A stretch of DNA of 64,000 bases from Gigaspora margarita (GCA_009809945.1 WTPW01000852.1:124122-188121), one strand, 5' to 3'; positions 36,101 to 49,105 are shown, counted from the first letter of the stretch. Numbers and translations are program-made. Notes: a model not told the origin generated them from the letters alone.

Positions 36101-37992
36101 GCAGTTACCAAGAACCTACAGCATTATATACACAATAAACAAAACATTGAAGAAACTGTGATAGCTATAGATTTCTACTTTCTTTACAAAAAACAAGTTA
36201 GAATAATATTAGTCTATATACTATGTAATAATGAAGCTCTTAGGTGTAATACAGAATCAACAGTACTAGAATGAACAGAGATAGCAAGAAAAAAGGAATA
36301 TGAGTTAATAATAATAGGAAACTTCAACTTTGACAGGCAATAAGAAAAAAAAAAGATACCAAAAATATTTACAAGTAGAAAAAGCCATGGACTGCACAGC
36401 ATACTAGAATATTTTGGAATTGAAGATAATACATGAACTAGTTCTATAGGAGATAGTCAAATCGATGATATCTGGTCATTAATAGCATTACTGGCAAGAT
36501 GTGAAAAACTAAGTATAAAGAGCACTGACTAATAATCGATAGTAATCATAAGATTGTAATGGTAAAGTAGAACTACAATTACAAGCTAAATATGAAACAG
36601 AGACCTTGGAGCAATAGATGGATATATAAATATAAAGAGATACAGAAAGAAGATTGAAAAGAGTTCAAAAAAGAATAGAGAAAAAAATTAAGAGAGGCAC
36701 TTACTCAATGATCAACAATAGACAAAATTAGATAAAATATAGAATAAACTAGCTAATGATATAAATTTGACAAGCAAAAACTTGATACCAAGGGCTAAAA
36801 TAGTTTCAAGAACTTTCCACGAGTTTTTAATAAGGGTAACAAAGCTTTAAAGATACTAAAAAAAATCAACAAGACAATTAGAACAATGAAAACAGGTACA
36901 ACAATAAACTTAGAGACAACAAATACAAAAATCAAAAAATAAACAAACTAGCAAAGTTTAATATAGCCAATATAACAAATGATGATCTGGGAGATAAAGG
37001 TACAAAAGAAATAAAAAGTAGGCTAAAAGAAAATCAGAAAGCAATAAGAAAAGTGAGACAGCTCAAAAATAAAATACAACACTAGGAGCAAAACAATTAC
37101 TATGTAAACAAGAGATACAAAAACTTTACAAAACAGATAATAAATAGTGTATTAAAGAGAAGAACAGACAAAGTTGAATTTTACAATGTAGTAACAAAAG
37201 AGAGGGTGGCAACAAGTGAACACAAAATAAAAGAAGAGGTCAAGAAGTACTATGAGAACTGGACAAAACACAATGCACCAAATACAGTATTATGGAAAAG
37301 CTAAAAAAAGATTATAAACCAATCAAAAGTATAAGCAATGAGTGGTATGCAGAGCTAATAGAAGTGATAAATGAGTTAGAATTGGACGAGTTAATTAGAG
37401 ATGCCAAAAAGAATCAATGGGTCCATTACAAGTATCAAACAAAATGCTAAAATGTTTGGGAAATTAGGTAAAGGCAGTAATAATACAGATCTTTAATGCA
37501 AGTATAAGGCTAAAAGTAATACCTAGTGCATAGAAGAAAAGTGCAATTTATCCTATTTCAAAAAAGCAAACATTTAATAGTAACATTATGCAAACAAGAC
37601 CCATAACACTAATTGAGTATGTTCAAACATTATTCACTAAAGCAATCACAAGAAGACTAAGTTCAATATTGTCAAAATAATAATAATCACATAGTGTTCA
37701 CTTATATATTAGCAATGCTCCCTCTGAACACCTTAACCTATATAATTAAAGATAGTCTTTTAAGGAAAAAACAATTATGGCTAGTCTTACAGACATGTCA
37801 AAAGCCTATAATTCTGTACATATACCACTACTGAAGAAAGCATTAAAAAGAATAAAAGTACCCAAGTCAATGATTTAAAGACAGAAAGAACTATGTAATA
37901 ACCAACTATTGAAATACTAACTAGTAAGAAGTAGATAATGGAGTCAATTAGAAAGAGATGATATCACCTCTACTATGAGGATTTCTATATTT
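33150..37992 (+). mobile_element. Decayed LINE (non-LTR retrotransposon), 5' part: ORF1, endonuclease, start of RT
   Basis: Order on the plus strand: a basic N-terminal frame at about 33225 (KVKGSFRRKVQKAIRRKQSK, ORF1-like); a long decayed middle; an apurinic-endonuclease-like part at about 35980-36350 with AIDFYF and IIIGNFNFDRQ (family IIIGDFN); then reverse transcriptase fingers at about 37550-37680 (YPISKKQTF, TRPITLIEYVQ) and motif A at about 37780-37860 (SLTDMSKAYNSVHIPLLKKA). Many stops and shifts; TGG codons appear as TGA. CpG-depleted. The sequence breaks off at about 37992 and resumes at 49805. The clade is uncertain (L1-like organisation). Confidence 0.8.
33922..34236. mobile_element. 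Tc1/mariner-like MITE inserted in the LINE, 315 bp
   Basis: The ends CCATATATTCCCGAAAATAA and, inverted, CCGTATATTCCCAAAAATAA are followed inward by GCAACC / GCTACTCC and then repeated AGGGGTTGCTTATTTT words. TA flanks both sides (33920-33921 and 34237-34238). Its CpGs survive in a CpG-poor neighbourhood, so it is younger than the LINE. Non-coding. Confidence 0.75.
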
Positions 37993-38425
37993 GAGGGGGT
38001 CCCCCAAAATATAATGATTTTTCCAATAGTAAGGGCGAGTTCAAAAGAATATAACATAATTTTTTTATAAAAATTTGTCTAAAACTTGATCCAGAGGTCC
38101 AAATTGGATAATTTTGTACTATTCAAATCGTCTCGAGGAGAGGATTCGAATGGTACCAAAATCATTTGATTTGGATTACTGGATCACGTTTTATTAACGA
38201 AATACTATTGGTTATTATGTTTTCTTATAAGATTACTATAAAATCAATAGTTTTTTGTAAATAACTCTTGATCTAGTGGTCCAAATGAAATAAGTTTGGT
38301 ACCATTGGATTCGTCTCATAGAGATGAATCGAATGGTACCAAAATCATACAAATTGGATTACTGAGTCATAATATATCCAAGATTTTGTAAAATTATATA
38401 TATAAACATACGGATTTTAAAATTT
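37993..38425. repeat. Insertion with two copies of the CGTCTC/GAGACG module
   Basis: Starts at TTTGAGGGGGTCCCCCAAAA. It holds two tandem palindromic modules: about 38085-38190 (TCGTCTCGAGGAGAGGATTC) and about 38265-38375 (TTCGTCTCATAGAGATGAAT). Each has arms GATCCAGAGGTCCAAAT ... GGATTACTGGATCA. It interrupts the LINE reading. Because the following MITE and hAT element split it from its likely right part, its full nature is unknown. Confidence 0.5.
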
Positions 38426-38670
38426 GGAGGTAAGTCAGTAGAAAAGGGACAAATTTTTTCTAAGTTAAAGTTTTCTTGACTTTAAACTTAAATATCTTAA
38501 CAACCATCTTAATAAATTTAAAAATTTTTTTTATTTTAATCCTATATAATTTCAAGATTAAAATAAAAAATTTTTTAGCAATTTGATTAAATAGTTGTTA
38601 AGATATTTAAATTTAAAAATTAAAAAAATTTTAGTAAAAATGATTTGTCTCTTTTCTACTGACTCGCCCC
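38426..38670. mobile_element. 245-bp palindromic MITE, copy 2
   Basis: GGAGGTAAGTCAGTAGAAAA on the left and TTTTCTACTGACTCGCCCC on the right. Same length and same AT-rich inner arms (TTAAATTTAAAAATTAAAAA) as the copies at 11527 and 59848. The flanks ATTT/ATAT do not give a clean duplication. Non-coding. Confidence 0.85.
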
Positions 38671-38713
38671 ATATTTTTATATAGTCTAGGGGGGTCAAGA
38701 GCTACTATGTAGG

Positions 38714-40598
38714 CAGTGTTGGCCCCTGGACTGGTCCAGTGGACCACTACTGGACTGGACTAGTCCAGTCCAGTTCTAGTACTTACTGGAACTGGACCTA
38801 AATAATAAATATGTTTATGAATAAAAATAAATTATATTTATAAAATTTTATAACTATATTTATATATTGTATAAGATTTGTCTAACTATACAAATATATT
38901 AACTTGTATTTATTATTTAAATAGCATCTAAATTTTGCTACTATACAAGTTTTGATTTTATAATAAATAATTTATAATATCAGTATATTACCTTTTTTTG
39001 ATATAACTAAGCATCTAATTAAATTAGTATTGTAATTGTTTAGTACTTATATTTTGCTTTTATATAAGTTTTAGTTTTAATTAATAATAATTTATAATAC
39101 AATAAAATTTTGTATTTAACTAAATTAGTATTGTGATTGTATGTTATATACAAACAGTTTATTCAGATTGATATTTATTAATTAAAACTAAAACTTGCAT
39201 AAGAGCAAATTTAGATATTAACAACACTTATATGAGCCTGCAGAGTGATTAATTGAGTAGTTACTGTGATTTATAGAAAACAGTTAATTAATAGTAAAAG
39301 TAGTTTGCAATTAACTAAATTCATTATCATATTTTACACTATGAATTTTTAGCAAAATCACTATAAGGATTACTTTAATTAATTTTAGTGCTTGTGCACA
39401 ATCTTAAACACCTTTAATCTTAATATTTTATATACATTTCCATAATACTATTAACATGTGATAATTTATATAAAAATTTAAATAAAATTTGTAATTTGTT
39501 AATACCTATATAGATTTAATAGATCCATAAAAGTTAAAGTTCCTAATAGCAGATAACTTTTAATTGGCTAAAATTTAAAATTTTAAAAATTTTTAAACTT
39601 TAATATTAAATAAAATTTGAACCAGTGATCAGTTTTGGATGATTTTACTACTGAAATGTTTGTCTCAATGAGATGATTCTAATGAGCCTAAAATCGTCAA
39701 AATCCGATTACTGGATCCCAAGATCATTATATGTTTGTATTGCTTTAATTATATTAGTTTTGAATATATTCAAAATTATTATTAAAGATCTTATAAACTT
39801 TAACATTGAATAACTTGTGAACCAGTGATCTGTTTTAGATGATTTTGCTACCAAAATGCTCGTCTTAGTGAGAAGATTCTAATGAATCTAAAATTATTAA
39901 ATTCTGATCACTGGATCTCAAGATCGTTATAGATTTGTGTTATTTTAATATAAAATATATTAAATCAATTAAAATAACACAAATCTATAACGATCTTTGG
40001 ATCCTGTAATCAGAATTTAACGATTTTAGGTTCATTAGAATCGTCTCACTGAGACGAGCATTTTGGTAGTAAAATCATCCAAAACGGATCACTGTTTCAC
40101 AAGTTATTCAGTGTTAAATTTATAATATCTTTAATAATAACTTTTAATATATACAAAACTAATATAATTAAAGCAATATAAATCTATAACGATCTTTGGA
40201 TCCAGTGATTGGATTTTGACAATTTTAGGCTTGTTGGAATCGTCTCTTTGAGACAAACATTTTGGCAGTAAAATTATCCAAAACAGATCACTAGTTCAAA
40301 TTTTATTTAATATTAAATTTTAAAAATTTTTGAATTTTCAAAAAATTTTAGCCAATCAAATTGCAGTATTTATGATCAGGTAGGGGTAGGGGTAGCCTCT
40401 TAGTAGAAAATATCAGCTAATAAATGGCCCTCCCTTAGTATATATGTACATACAAATTATATAAAGCCTATGGCCAATAAAAATTTTTTATACAAATCAT
40501 ATAAAAACTGGACTGGACTGGAACTGGAACTAGTTCCAATGGAATGGTCCAGTCCAGTCCAATTTTTAAAACTGGACTTAGGACTGTACCCAATACTG
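38714..40598. mobile_element. Non-autonomous hAT element, 1.9 kb, CTGGAC words, perfect 8-bp duplication
   Basis: Left terminus CAGTGTTGGCCCCTGGACTG and right terminus, inverted, CAGTATTGGGTACAGTCC. TATGTAGG is directly repeated at 38706-38713 and 40599-40606. Dense GGACTGGACT/AGTCCAGTCC words lie at 38725-38790 and 40508-40562. The interior has no transposase. Instead it has AT-rich sequence and a large inverted array of four CGTCTC/GAGACG modules (39604-40365). It lies in the pile of insertions that splits the LINE. Confidence 0.9.
39604..40365. repeat. Inverted array of four palindromic modules inside the hAT element
   Basis: Two modules in one orientation (from about 39606 and 39825) and two in the other (to about 40105 and 40305) are arranged around a centre at about 39965, where AAAATAACACAAATCTATAA is mirrored. 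Each reads roughly GAACCAGTGATC...CGTCTCAGTGAGACGATTC...ATCACTGGATCC with small changes. The sequence homology to the modules at 38.1-38.4 kb and in the LTRs is clear by eye. Confidence 0.75.
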
Positions 40599-40627
40599 TA
40601 TGTAGGGGTATATAACATTATTTATAG

Positions 40628-41326
40628 TGTTGACCTATGAAAATACACAAAAACGGGCATAACTCTTGATTCAGTTATCAGAATTCGATGAAACAACTAC
40701 CATTCGACTCAGCTCATCAAGACGGTTCGAATGAGCTATAGATCATCTCTGTACGACCACTGGTTGCCAAGATCGGAACCAATGAACAATCAAGTATAGG
40801 ATCTACAATTTGATTGGCTAGGAGATCTACTGCGCGCCAAAGTGCATATATGGCATTTATAAAACATGTCATATTTATAGCATATATACTCTATATTTTA
40901 TTTATANCACATATGTNATNTATTTCATATATTACATTTATACTATTTATACTATATATTNTATTAGTAGTAGATATAGCATTTATTGCATATGTAATAG
41001 ATATAGCCCGTTACATTTGTGAAAAACAAAAATGTATAAAAGCAGCCGATGTGGACCCCAAGTTCAACATCGAGTCTTCATACTCTTTCAATGAATAAAA
41101 CATTTATTTACTACACAAATTAAACAGTTACTAGTATCTTCATATACTTTTAATTGTTGCCTCTTTCATAATTGCAAATTACCATAAATCTTCTTTGTTA
41201 AGTTTTCTTGAAAAACGCCTTTCGACTTAGTTAAATCACAGTAACAAGTGAGGTTACACAAAGTGATCACTGTCTAAGGTCGCTCTAGTTACCTACTATC
41301 TTAAAAGAAGTAGATATAGGATAACA
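40628..41326 (+). repeat. 5' LTR
   Basis: Begins TGTTGACCTATG and ends GGATAACA, the usual TG...CA. U3 contains one copy of the palindromic module (ATAACTCTTGATTCAG ... TTCGAATGAG). TATAAA at 41035-41040 is a likely core promoter and AATAAA at 41094-41099 a likely polyadenylation signal. Several ambiguous bases lie in an AT-rich stretch. A short open frame across the LTR appears in both copies and is not considered a gene. Confidence 0.95.
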
Positions 41327-42744
41327 AATTGGTGGTGACTGTGAGATACATTCTCCACCCTTGCATTGTATTTTGGAAAACCAAAATTCGGATTTTGGTC
41401 TTCGTGGAACGTTTTCCGCTAAGTAAAGTCGATCAATATCGCTCCGTTCGAGCTGCAATTTGGACTGCATACTCATTGAAAGATTCCGCAACTTTTCTAC
41501 TAAGCTTATCTTAGTACGAAAATCTAACCGGGATTCGGAAATCGTGTTGATGGCATTTTCTTACAGACGATCTGCAAGAAAGAAGCTCTTGGTCACGTGA
41601 CTTCCGTCGAGAAATAAACCTTGAGAACTGACTATTGGAATTTAACAACCCAACCCAAAGTAATACTGGATGCCTAGGAAAGGTATTGCCACTTCAAAAA
41701 CACCAGAATACATTAAAAATACTCTTGCTTGGAAGGCCCCCTTCTACAAGAAATATTTGGAACAAGAGTTAGAAAAATTAGTTGAATCCTCTGAACAACC
41801 AGACGGAACCATTGTCTTTTCTTTACAAACCTTGAGATTAGCAGACTTATACTGCACCCAATTGAACCAAACCAGTGTCTGAAATTGGGTTGCGGAGTCT
41901 GCGGACCGCAACAAATTTTAAATTTCCGCAACCAAAATCTAAAGTGCATATGCAAATTCCGCACATAAATTTGCAAATTTTACTTATAAATTTTGATTAA
42001 ATGCTTATACGCGCAACTAAATTTTATAAATTCTTATAATCCGCAACTATTTTTTTTTATTTAGTTGCAGCCCGCAACTAATTTAAAAATTGAATTTCAG
42101 ACACTGAACCAAACCAAAGCCTTTGACTGATAAAATTTTATTTTCTTTTCTTATTTTATTTATTTTTATTATTGTTATTATTATTTTATTATTTTATGCA
42201 ATTTAATTATCAAGGACAAGTACAGAAATTAGTAACACACTATCAAGAACACTATATAGGAGCCACCTTAAGTCAAACAGATGATTCTTGTGAAATTTGC
42301 TACCCTGTAACAACTACTGTTCCTCGAAACTTTTTAAATTTCTATCGTTGGTATTGTGCCCAATATCCTGCTAGTGACTTTTCTGGAAAATCTTTAGAAT
42401 ACTTTTACCAAATATCTCAAATTTATATCCAATTTAACCTACCTCAGTTTAAAAATACTATATTCAGATTTATTTTTAGCTTTAGATACTCTTCTTCCCC
42501 TGGCAATCTTACTGATATTATTCGTAGTATATCTGTCTTAACTGTATTTACTAGTTGTTTTTTTAAAGACCCTTTTACTTTAAAAGATTCAGATTTTCAC
42601 GACGATTGTTTTCACGAAGATTTTGAGAATTATAGTAACTCTTTTCAAAACCTTTATACTTTAACACCTATTAACACACCACAACCTAGTCCTATCTTAT
42701 TACCTGCATGATTACCCACTCCTCCTCCTGTACCTATTAATGCA
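41327..42744 (+). other. Leader of the LTR element: primer-binding region and accessory frames
   Basis: TGGTGGTGACTGTG just after the LTR (from about 41330) is the probable primer-binding site; I could not name the tRNA. The long leader holds a short lysine/glutamate-rich frame near 41670 and a frame of about 170 codons near 42190-42710 (VQKLVTHYQEHYIGATL ... SFRYSSSPGNLTDIIRS), neither recognised. A hAT MITE sits at 41873-42106. Leaders of this length, with extra frames ahead of gag, are unusual for the family. Confidence 0.55.
41873..42106. mobile_element. hAT MITE nested in the LTR element, perfect 8-bp duplication
   Basis: The ends CAGTGTCTGAAATT and inverted AATTTCAGACACTG, with AACCAAAC directly repeated at 41865-41872 and 42107-42114. 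Words CCGCAAC/GTTGCGG are repeated near both ends. At 234 bp it is non-coding, and it is younger than the retrotransposon insertion or was carried along with it. Confidence 0.9.
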
Positions 42745-43985
42745 ATGGCTCCTACTATTCAAAATGTCTATGATTATTTGAGGGAAAATGAAAAAGGAGG
42801 CATGTTATTGAGGGTTGAACTATTTAAAGGAGATGGAATCCAAGACCCACTTACCTGGTTGGAAGATTTTGACAAAGCTGCTCAAGCAAATAAATGGAAT
42901 CTGGCTAGAAAAAAAGATATCTTTGCTGCCTTTTTGAGGGATAATGCAGAAGATTGGACAACTACAGTTAATGATTATGCTGATCCTGGAACAAATTGGA
43001 ATGCTGTAACTACTGCTTTTAAAAATATATTCTGTACCCAATGATGCCAAAATAAGTGGCTTAGAGACCTGGATACCTTGAAGCAAGGCCCTGAAGAACC
43101 TGTTGAAGCCTACAATAGCAGATTTAAAAGATTAGTCAAAAGAGTAGAAGCTAGAGCTGCTCTCCAGGATGCCCAAAAATTATACTATTTCAAGAAGGGA
43201 CTAAGACTAGCAACACTCCCAATTCTTCTTACTCACAATCCTGCCAATTTAAATGACCTTTTTAATCTTGCTAAAACCTATGAGCAAGGTGCTGACTTTG
43301 CTACCAATGCTGACCCTGGTGTGAATAATCCCAACATAGCTGCCTATGAAAAAGAAATAGAGCAGTTAACCAAGCAAATGAATCAAATGTCATTAAACTA
43401 TGCATCCATTGCCTCCGCTCTGAGTGCCCAAACTGAACCACAATATTGCCCAAAACAATCCAAGCAATTCTACCAAAAGCCAAGGCCTACCAACAATTCT
43501 TGCCCAAATATTATCTGCTATCGATGCAGTGAACAAGGACACTATGCAAGAGATTGCATGGCTGAACGCCTTCCAACTAAAGAGCAATGTTATCAAATGA
43601 ATTCTCGACCCCAGATGAAGCAAAAGATTCACTATGCTGCTGTAGAGGAAGAATACTACTCAAATGAGGATGAGGTTTATGTTACTCGAGCTTCTCACCC
43701 TAAACCTTATAACACTAACCGAAAAGCACAAAAAGAAGCTCAAAGAGAAGTTCAAAAAAAGTCAGAATCCCAAAAAGAAATTAAATTAAGAACCAGAACT
43801 GTACAGGCTTATGAACCTGAATTTGAGGACATGATAGAAGAACCCATTGAAGTTCTTAAACCTACCAAAGCACCTAGAAAAAAGATCCAAAAACTTCCTT
43901 CCGTAATTGACCAATTGGAGCCTTATGATATCTCTAAAGATCTCTTGAACAGACAAGCCCAAGCTACCTACGGACAGCTGCTTTA
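42745..43985 (+). other. gag region of the LTR element (fossil)
   Basis: The first part (LLRVELFKGDGIQDPLTWLE ...) and the following part (EEPVEAYNSRFKRLVKR) match the retrotransposon gag capsid fold of Ty3/gypsy elements. A zinc knuckle CYRCSEQGHYARDC (C-x2-C-x4-H-x4-C) lies at about 43517-43558. A lysine-rich tail follows. In a working element this would form the particle and bind RNA. The coding sequence is not intact. Confidence 0.85.
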
Positions 43986-44059
43986 ATATCCTAACCAACG
44001 CAAAAATCTTGCCCAAACTATGAAGAGAGGCAATGCCCCAGTTATGAGGCCAACCATGT

Positions 44060-47000
44060 GGAACTAGGACCTAAAAGAAAGACTGTAGCTATGAGATGGC
44101 ATGTAAATATTAAAGGACAACCAGTAGTTGCTATACTTGACTCTGGTGCTGCTGTTAGTATTATTACTGCCAAGTTAATGAAGAGATTAGGATTGAAAAT
44201 TAATCAAGAATCTAAGACTATTGTCGTAACTGCTAATGGACAAAGAGAAAAAGCATTAGGATCCATTACTGATGTAAAAATTACCCTCCAAAATATTGCA
44301 ATCCCTATTGATTTGCAAGTAATTGAATCAAAGGATGAAACCCTCTTGTTGGGAACTGATTGGTTCAACAAGTCCAGAGCCAATCTTGATTTTGATAACC
44401 ATATCTTGAAGATTCGCTACTTAGGAAAAAGAGCTACCATTTATACTACTCATGTAAGTGGTGAACCTGTACCTGAAGAATTTGAAGAATTCACTGATGA
44501 GGATGAATGGATCGATGAAATTGAACAAGATGAAATGGAAACTTACTATACTGAAGAAGGAGACCAAGAAGAAGAAAACATGTTCTTTAACCCCTGGACA
44601 GAAGTTATCTCTGAAAAGAACCCAGCTGCCTATGTTGCTTTTACAGCTGAAGTCAATGTCCAACCCTTTACCATGCAAATTAATACTGCCCTTTCTAACT
44701 CTGAAAAGAAGATTGCAGAAAAGATTCTTCTTAATAACAGCTACATTTTTGCAGAAAACATTTCTGAAGAAGGACAAACCTTAGAACTTGGACAAACCAG
44801 TGAAGTTTGCCATGAAATTTACACTCCTAACGCCCATCCAATTAAACAACGAGCATATAGAGCCTCCCCAGATGACCGAGAATTTCTTAAAAATGAAATA
44901 GAGGAAATGGAAAAGAGAGGAATTATAAGAGAATCCTGTAGCCCATGGTCTTCTCCTATGGTTATTGTACCTAAAAAAAATGGAAAGAAGAGACTTTGTA
45001 TTGACTATCGCAAGCTGAATGCAGTCACAGAAAAAGATGTCTACCCTCTACCTGACATTAATGAAATCCTATCTGTTTTTGAAGGAGCCCAATGGTTCAC
45101 TAGTATAGATTTGGCTAGTGGATATTGGCAAGTTGCTATAAATGAAAAAGATAAAAAGAAAACTGCTTTCATCACTAGGCAAGGGATGTATGAGTTCAAT
45201 GTGATGCCCTTTGGACTATGCAATGCCCCTGCCACCTTCCAAAGATTAATGGACAAGATCCTTCGCCCATTTATCAACAAGTTTGTAGTAGTGTATCTGG
45301 ACGATATCACTATTTATTCTAGAACATTTGAAGAACATTGTCAACANCTTCAAACTGTATTTAACACCCTGGAAGAAGCTAACCTAAAGTTGAACACAGA
45401 AAAGTGTTTCTTCTTTTTAAACGAAATCAAATTTTTAGGACATATTGTAGGAAAAGATAGAGTAAAACCTGATGATGAAAAAATTGCTAAAGTGAAAAAC
45501 TTCCCTAGACCCACTACTATTCAACAAATTAGAGGATTCTAGGACTTGCTTCTTATTACAGGAAGTTTATCAAAGAATTTTCCAAAATTGCCAAATCTCT
45601 CAATCTCCTATTACAAAAGGACCAACCCTATCATTGAGGTGAGGAACAAGAAAAAGCTTTTCAAACCTTGAAGGATCATCTTGTCTCTGCACCAATTCTA
45701 CAATATCCTAACTTTAACCAACCATTCTACGTCCATACTGATGCTTCACAATCTGGTCTAGGAGTTGTACTAGCTCAAATAGATGAAAACAAAAGAGAAC
45801 ATGTTATTGTATATACTAGCAGAAGCCTATCAAAAGCTGAACAAAATTACTCCGCTACAGAATTAGAATGCTTAGCTGTAGTGTGGGCCATTGAACACTT
45901 TCATCAATATCTTGGAGGAAATCACTTCTACCTCATTACTGATCATGCAGCCTTAAAATGGCTTAGAACTACTAAACTGGTTAGGAAAAGAGCCAGATGG
46001 ATCATGCGCCTAGAACCCTATAATTTCACTATAATTCATAGAGCAGGAAGAAAACATAATAATGCAGATTCCTTATCAAGAATGTATGAACCAGAGGAAT
46101 TGTCAGAAGAAGAGCAAGAAGTAAACATGTTTGACCTCCCTACAGAACAGGAAGCTTTCGATGCATTTCTTGCAGGAAGACCCATTACTATTCCAATGGA
46201 TAAGGATGAAGAAGAAGTCTTCTATCTTGGGGATATTGAAGAGCTTGATAAAGATGAAGCCTACCCTACCCTTGAAGACTTTTATCTAAGCAACCTTTGG
46301 GATGATTTTGAATCTCTTCCAGGAGCAGAAAAATACCCGATGACCTATGCTCTAATCTATGAGGAGGAAGAACTTCTCTGGAGATATGAAGTTTTTGACT
46401 CAGATGTTATAACTTTCTTCAACCAACAGGGTAATCTAAATTTTAACCAGATGATGAAAACCCTTATGGCAGATTATACCAGTGAATTTGAGAAATATGA
46501 AGGAGCAAAAAAATGGAGATTAGAATATGACCAAGAAAAGAAACAAAATGGACTAGAACCAGAAGAACAAGAACCTGAAACCCAAAAAGGTGCCAGAACA
46601 ATACAGGATCTAGCAGTTGTTAAATGGACCCTACATGATGACCTACCTCAAACCCTCCTCGATAACATTCGACCACATGAACAAATGATCTTCTCAACTG
46701 AAAGAATACAATATGATAACCAATTTTGTACTTGGTATTATATTGAGCATATTAGTGACAGATTTCATACAAAAACAAAGGAAAAGGCCTTACTAAGGAT
46801 TGGAAAGGTCCCTGCGCCCAATGTTGGTGTGGAAATAAACTATATAGCCCATGTGATGAATGCCCTACTTGCTATATTGAACTTAGACTCTGGGTAACAA
46901 TTAAACGATATCCTATTGAAGAAATAGGAAAGTGCTATTGGAGTACACCTGATGGTTATGAAGGTGATGAAATTCCAAACTTACCTGAATTCTACCTCTA

Positions 47001-48590
47001 TGACCCTTTACCCTCGGAACCTTTATTTGGACAACAATCTGATCCTGTAGTTATTCAACAAAATATTACCAATATTCAAATCAATTACCAAATTATTCAA
47101 CCCACTTATATCTTAATAGACGTACCTTGGTGGTTACCTTTATTAGAAACCCTCTCTCCCTAACTTTTAGATGAACATAACAATTTTTTCCCCAATTACC
47201 TTTGTAATTCTGTTTGGTGGACTACACCTAACCCTACCTTTTATTCTTAGATCATAATTTTTTTTTAAACCCCGACAATAAGCTCAATCCAGTCTAGGTA
47301 ATCAGTATCCTAGCACCCTATTTTCAAAATGGACCCTGAACATTATCAAAAAATTAAAGTATTTTTAAAACTGCCACCTACCCTTCCCAATTTACAAAAA
47401 CTCAAAAAGAACAATTACAAAGAAAAAGTCAATATTTTTGTATTAAAAACAACCAACTTTACAAAAGAAAACAAAAACAAAACCAAGACCTACTGAAAGT
47501 AATTCAAAAACATGAGGTTGAAGCTGTTTTGTACCTTATGCACAACCATCCCCTTGGAGCACATTTTGGAACTGATAAAATGTTTAACAAAATCAAAAGT
47601 TGGTACTATTGGCCTCAAATGTATGAACATATTCGAAACTATGCAAAGACCTGTGATAGTTGTCAAAAGAGAGGAAAATATCGACAACATGGACCCCTTC
47701 ACCCTATCAAAGTAGAAAGCACCCTTTGACAAAATTGGAATCGATTTTGTTGGACCTCTCCCTTCTACTGCTCAAGGAAATAAATATATAATCATTGCTA
47801 TAGATTATATGACCAAATATCCTGAAGCTAAAGCAGTACCAAATGCCACTGCCCAACAAACTGCTGATTTCATCTATGAAGATATCATTTGTAGACATGG
47901 ATGCCCTAATTTTATACTTTCTGATCGTGGAACACATTTTAATAATTTGCTCATTGAAGGTTTAATGCAAAAATTTCAAATTAAGCACTTGTTAACTACC
48001 CCCTATCATCCACAAACAAATGGATTAGTAGAACGTTTTAATAGAACATTGTGTGAATCCTTAGCTAAATTAGCTAATGACAATACAGAATGGGATAAAT
48101 TGATACCTTTTGTCCTGTTCTCCTATAGAAGTTCTAAACATGCAACTACCAAGTTCACACCCTTCTTACTTGCCTATGGCAGAGAACTGAAGTTGCCTAT
48201 CTTTGGATTACAAGAAAATTCAGAAGAAAATCTTTTAACAAGATTATACTCGATCGTAGAAGATTTACCTGCCAATCGGGCCCAAGCAAAGAAGAATGTT
48301 GAGAAATCTCAACAACGTCAAAAGTTCTACTGGGATAGAAAGCTCAAGAAAGTTAAACGCCTATTTGAAAAAGAAGAACAAGTATTGTATTACAATGCTG
48401 CAAGAGATAAACATTTTACAGGCAAATTATTACCGAAATGGAAAGGACCCTATTTCATCCATAGTAAAGTGGCACAAGATGTTTACAAGCTTCGTACCAT
48501 GGATGGACAGATCTTAGAAACACCAGTCAACACCTACTTACTAAAAAAGTATTATACCCATCAAACATGGGACCCCATGATCATTATATA
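44060..48590 (+). other. pol region of the LTR element (fossil): PR, RT, RNase H, integrase
   Basis: The protease active site ILDSGAA is at about 44130. The RT domain spans about 44850-45540, with YPLPDINEIL, SIDLASGYWQ, MPFGLCNAPATFQRLMD and YLDD. RNase H spans about 45650-46080, with HTDASQSGLG and TDHAALKWL. An acidic linker lies at about 46090-47250. Integrase spans about 47520-48590, with an HHCC finger (HNHPLGAHFGTDKMF ... CDSCQ), then GCPNFILSDRGTHF and HPQTNGLVERFNRT for the catalytic core. The order is typical Ty3/gypsy. The stretch between RNase H and integrase is unusually long, about 1.2 kb. The region is broken and one base is ambiguous. Confidence 0.9.
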
Positions 48591-48665
48591 GAACATTTCT
48601 TTTTTTTTTATTTTTTCTATTTTTATTTTTATTTCTTTCTACTATAATTAGCAATTTTAAAAAAG

Positions 48666-49070
48666 ATGACAACAGTATTAGAGTTAGTTATGCAGGAGTT
48701 ATCTGAGACAGAACCAGCCGATGTTGTTGTAGAACCTCCTCCCTATCATCGAAGGGATCGAACTAAAAAGAAGGTTCAAGTAGTATATCGAATTTTAAGA
48801 AATATTGCAAGACAAAGATGTAGTGAAAGTTTTCGTATGAAAACTCTGGTCTATGCTTATTACCTAGGAGAGCTATTGGAAACTAAACCCAAAACTCCAG
48901 CCCAACGTACAGTTTTGGCAAATCTCCTAACTAAGCATTATGAAGTAGCTTCTACTCGGACCTACAAGATCTTTTCACCATATGGTATAGAAGCTATTTA
49001 TCGAACCAAATTCTTAAATTTGTCCAATATAAAGACTCTCCATACATCAGACCTTGTCTTCCTATTTTAA
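48666..49070 (+). other. 3' accessory frame of the LTR element, unknown product
   Basis: 134 codons in the same strand, just after integrase and before the polypurine stretch. A proline-rich start (VVVEPPPYHRRDRTKKK) precedes a helical basic part (RILRNIARQRC ... YYLGELLETKPKTPAQR). I see no transmembrane segment or signal peptide, so it does not look like an envelope. I do not recognise it. Ty3/gypsy elements normally end with integrase, so the frame is noteworthy. Confidence 0.6.
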
Positions 49071-49105
49071 AGTTCTCATGGAATTCGAAAATAAGCCCAG
49101 GAGAA

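Noticed and set aside
40814-41098. 94-codon frame in the LTRs (both copies)
   Set aside because: It spans promoter and polyadenylation motifs of the LTR, is AT-repeat driven (IAYILYILFI), and is duplicated only because the LTR is.
48666-49070. Envelope gene of the LTR element
   Set aside because: No signal peptide, membrane segment or cysteine pattern; 134 residues is far too short.
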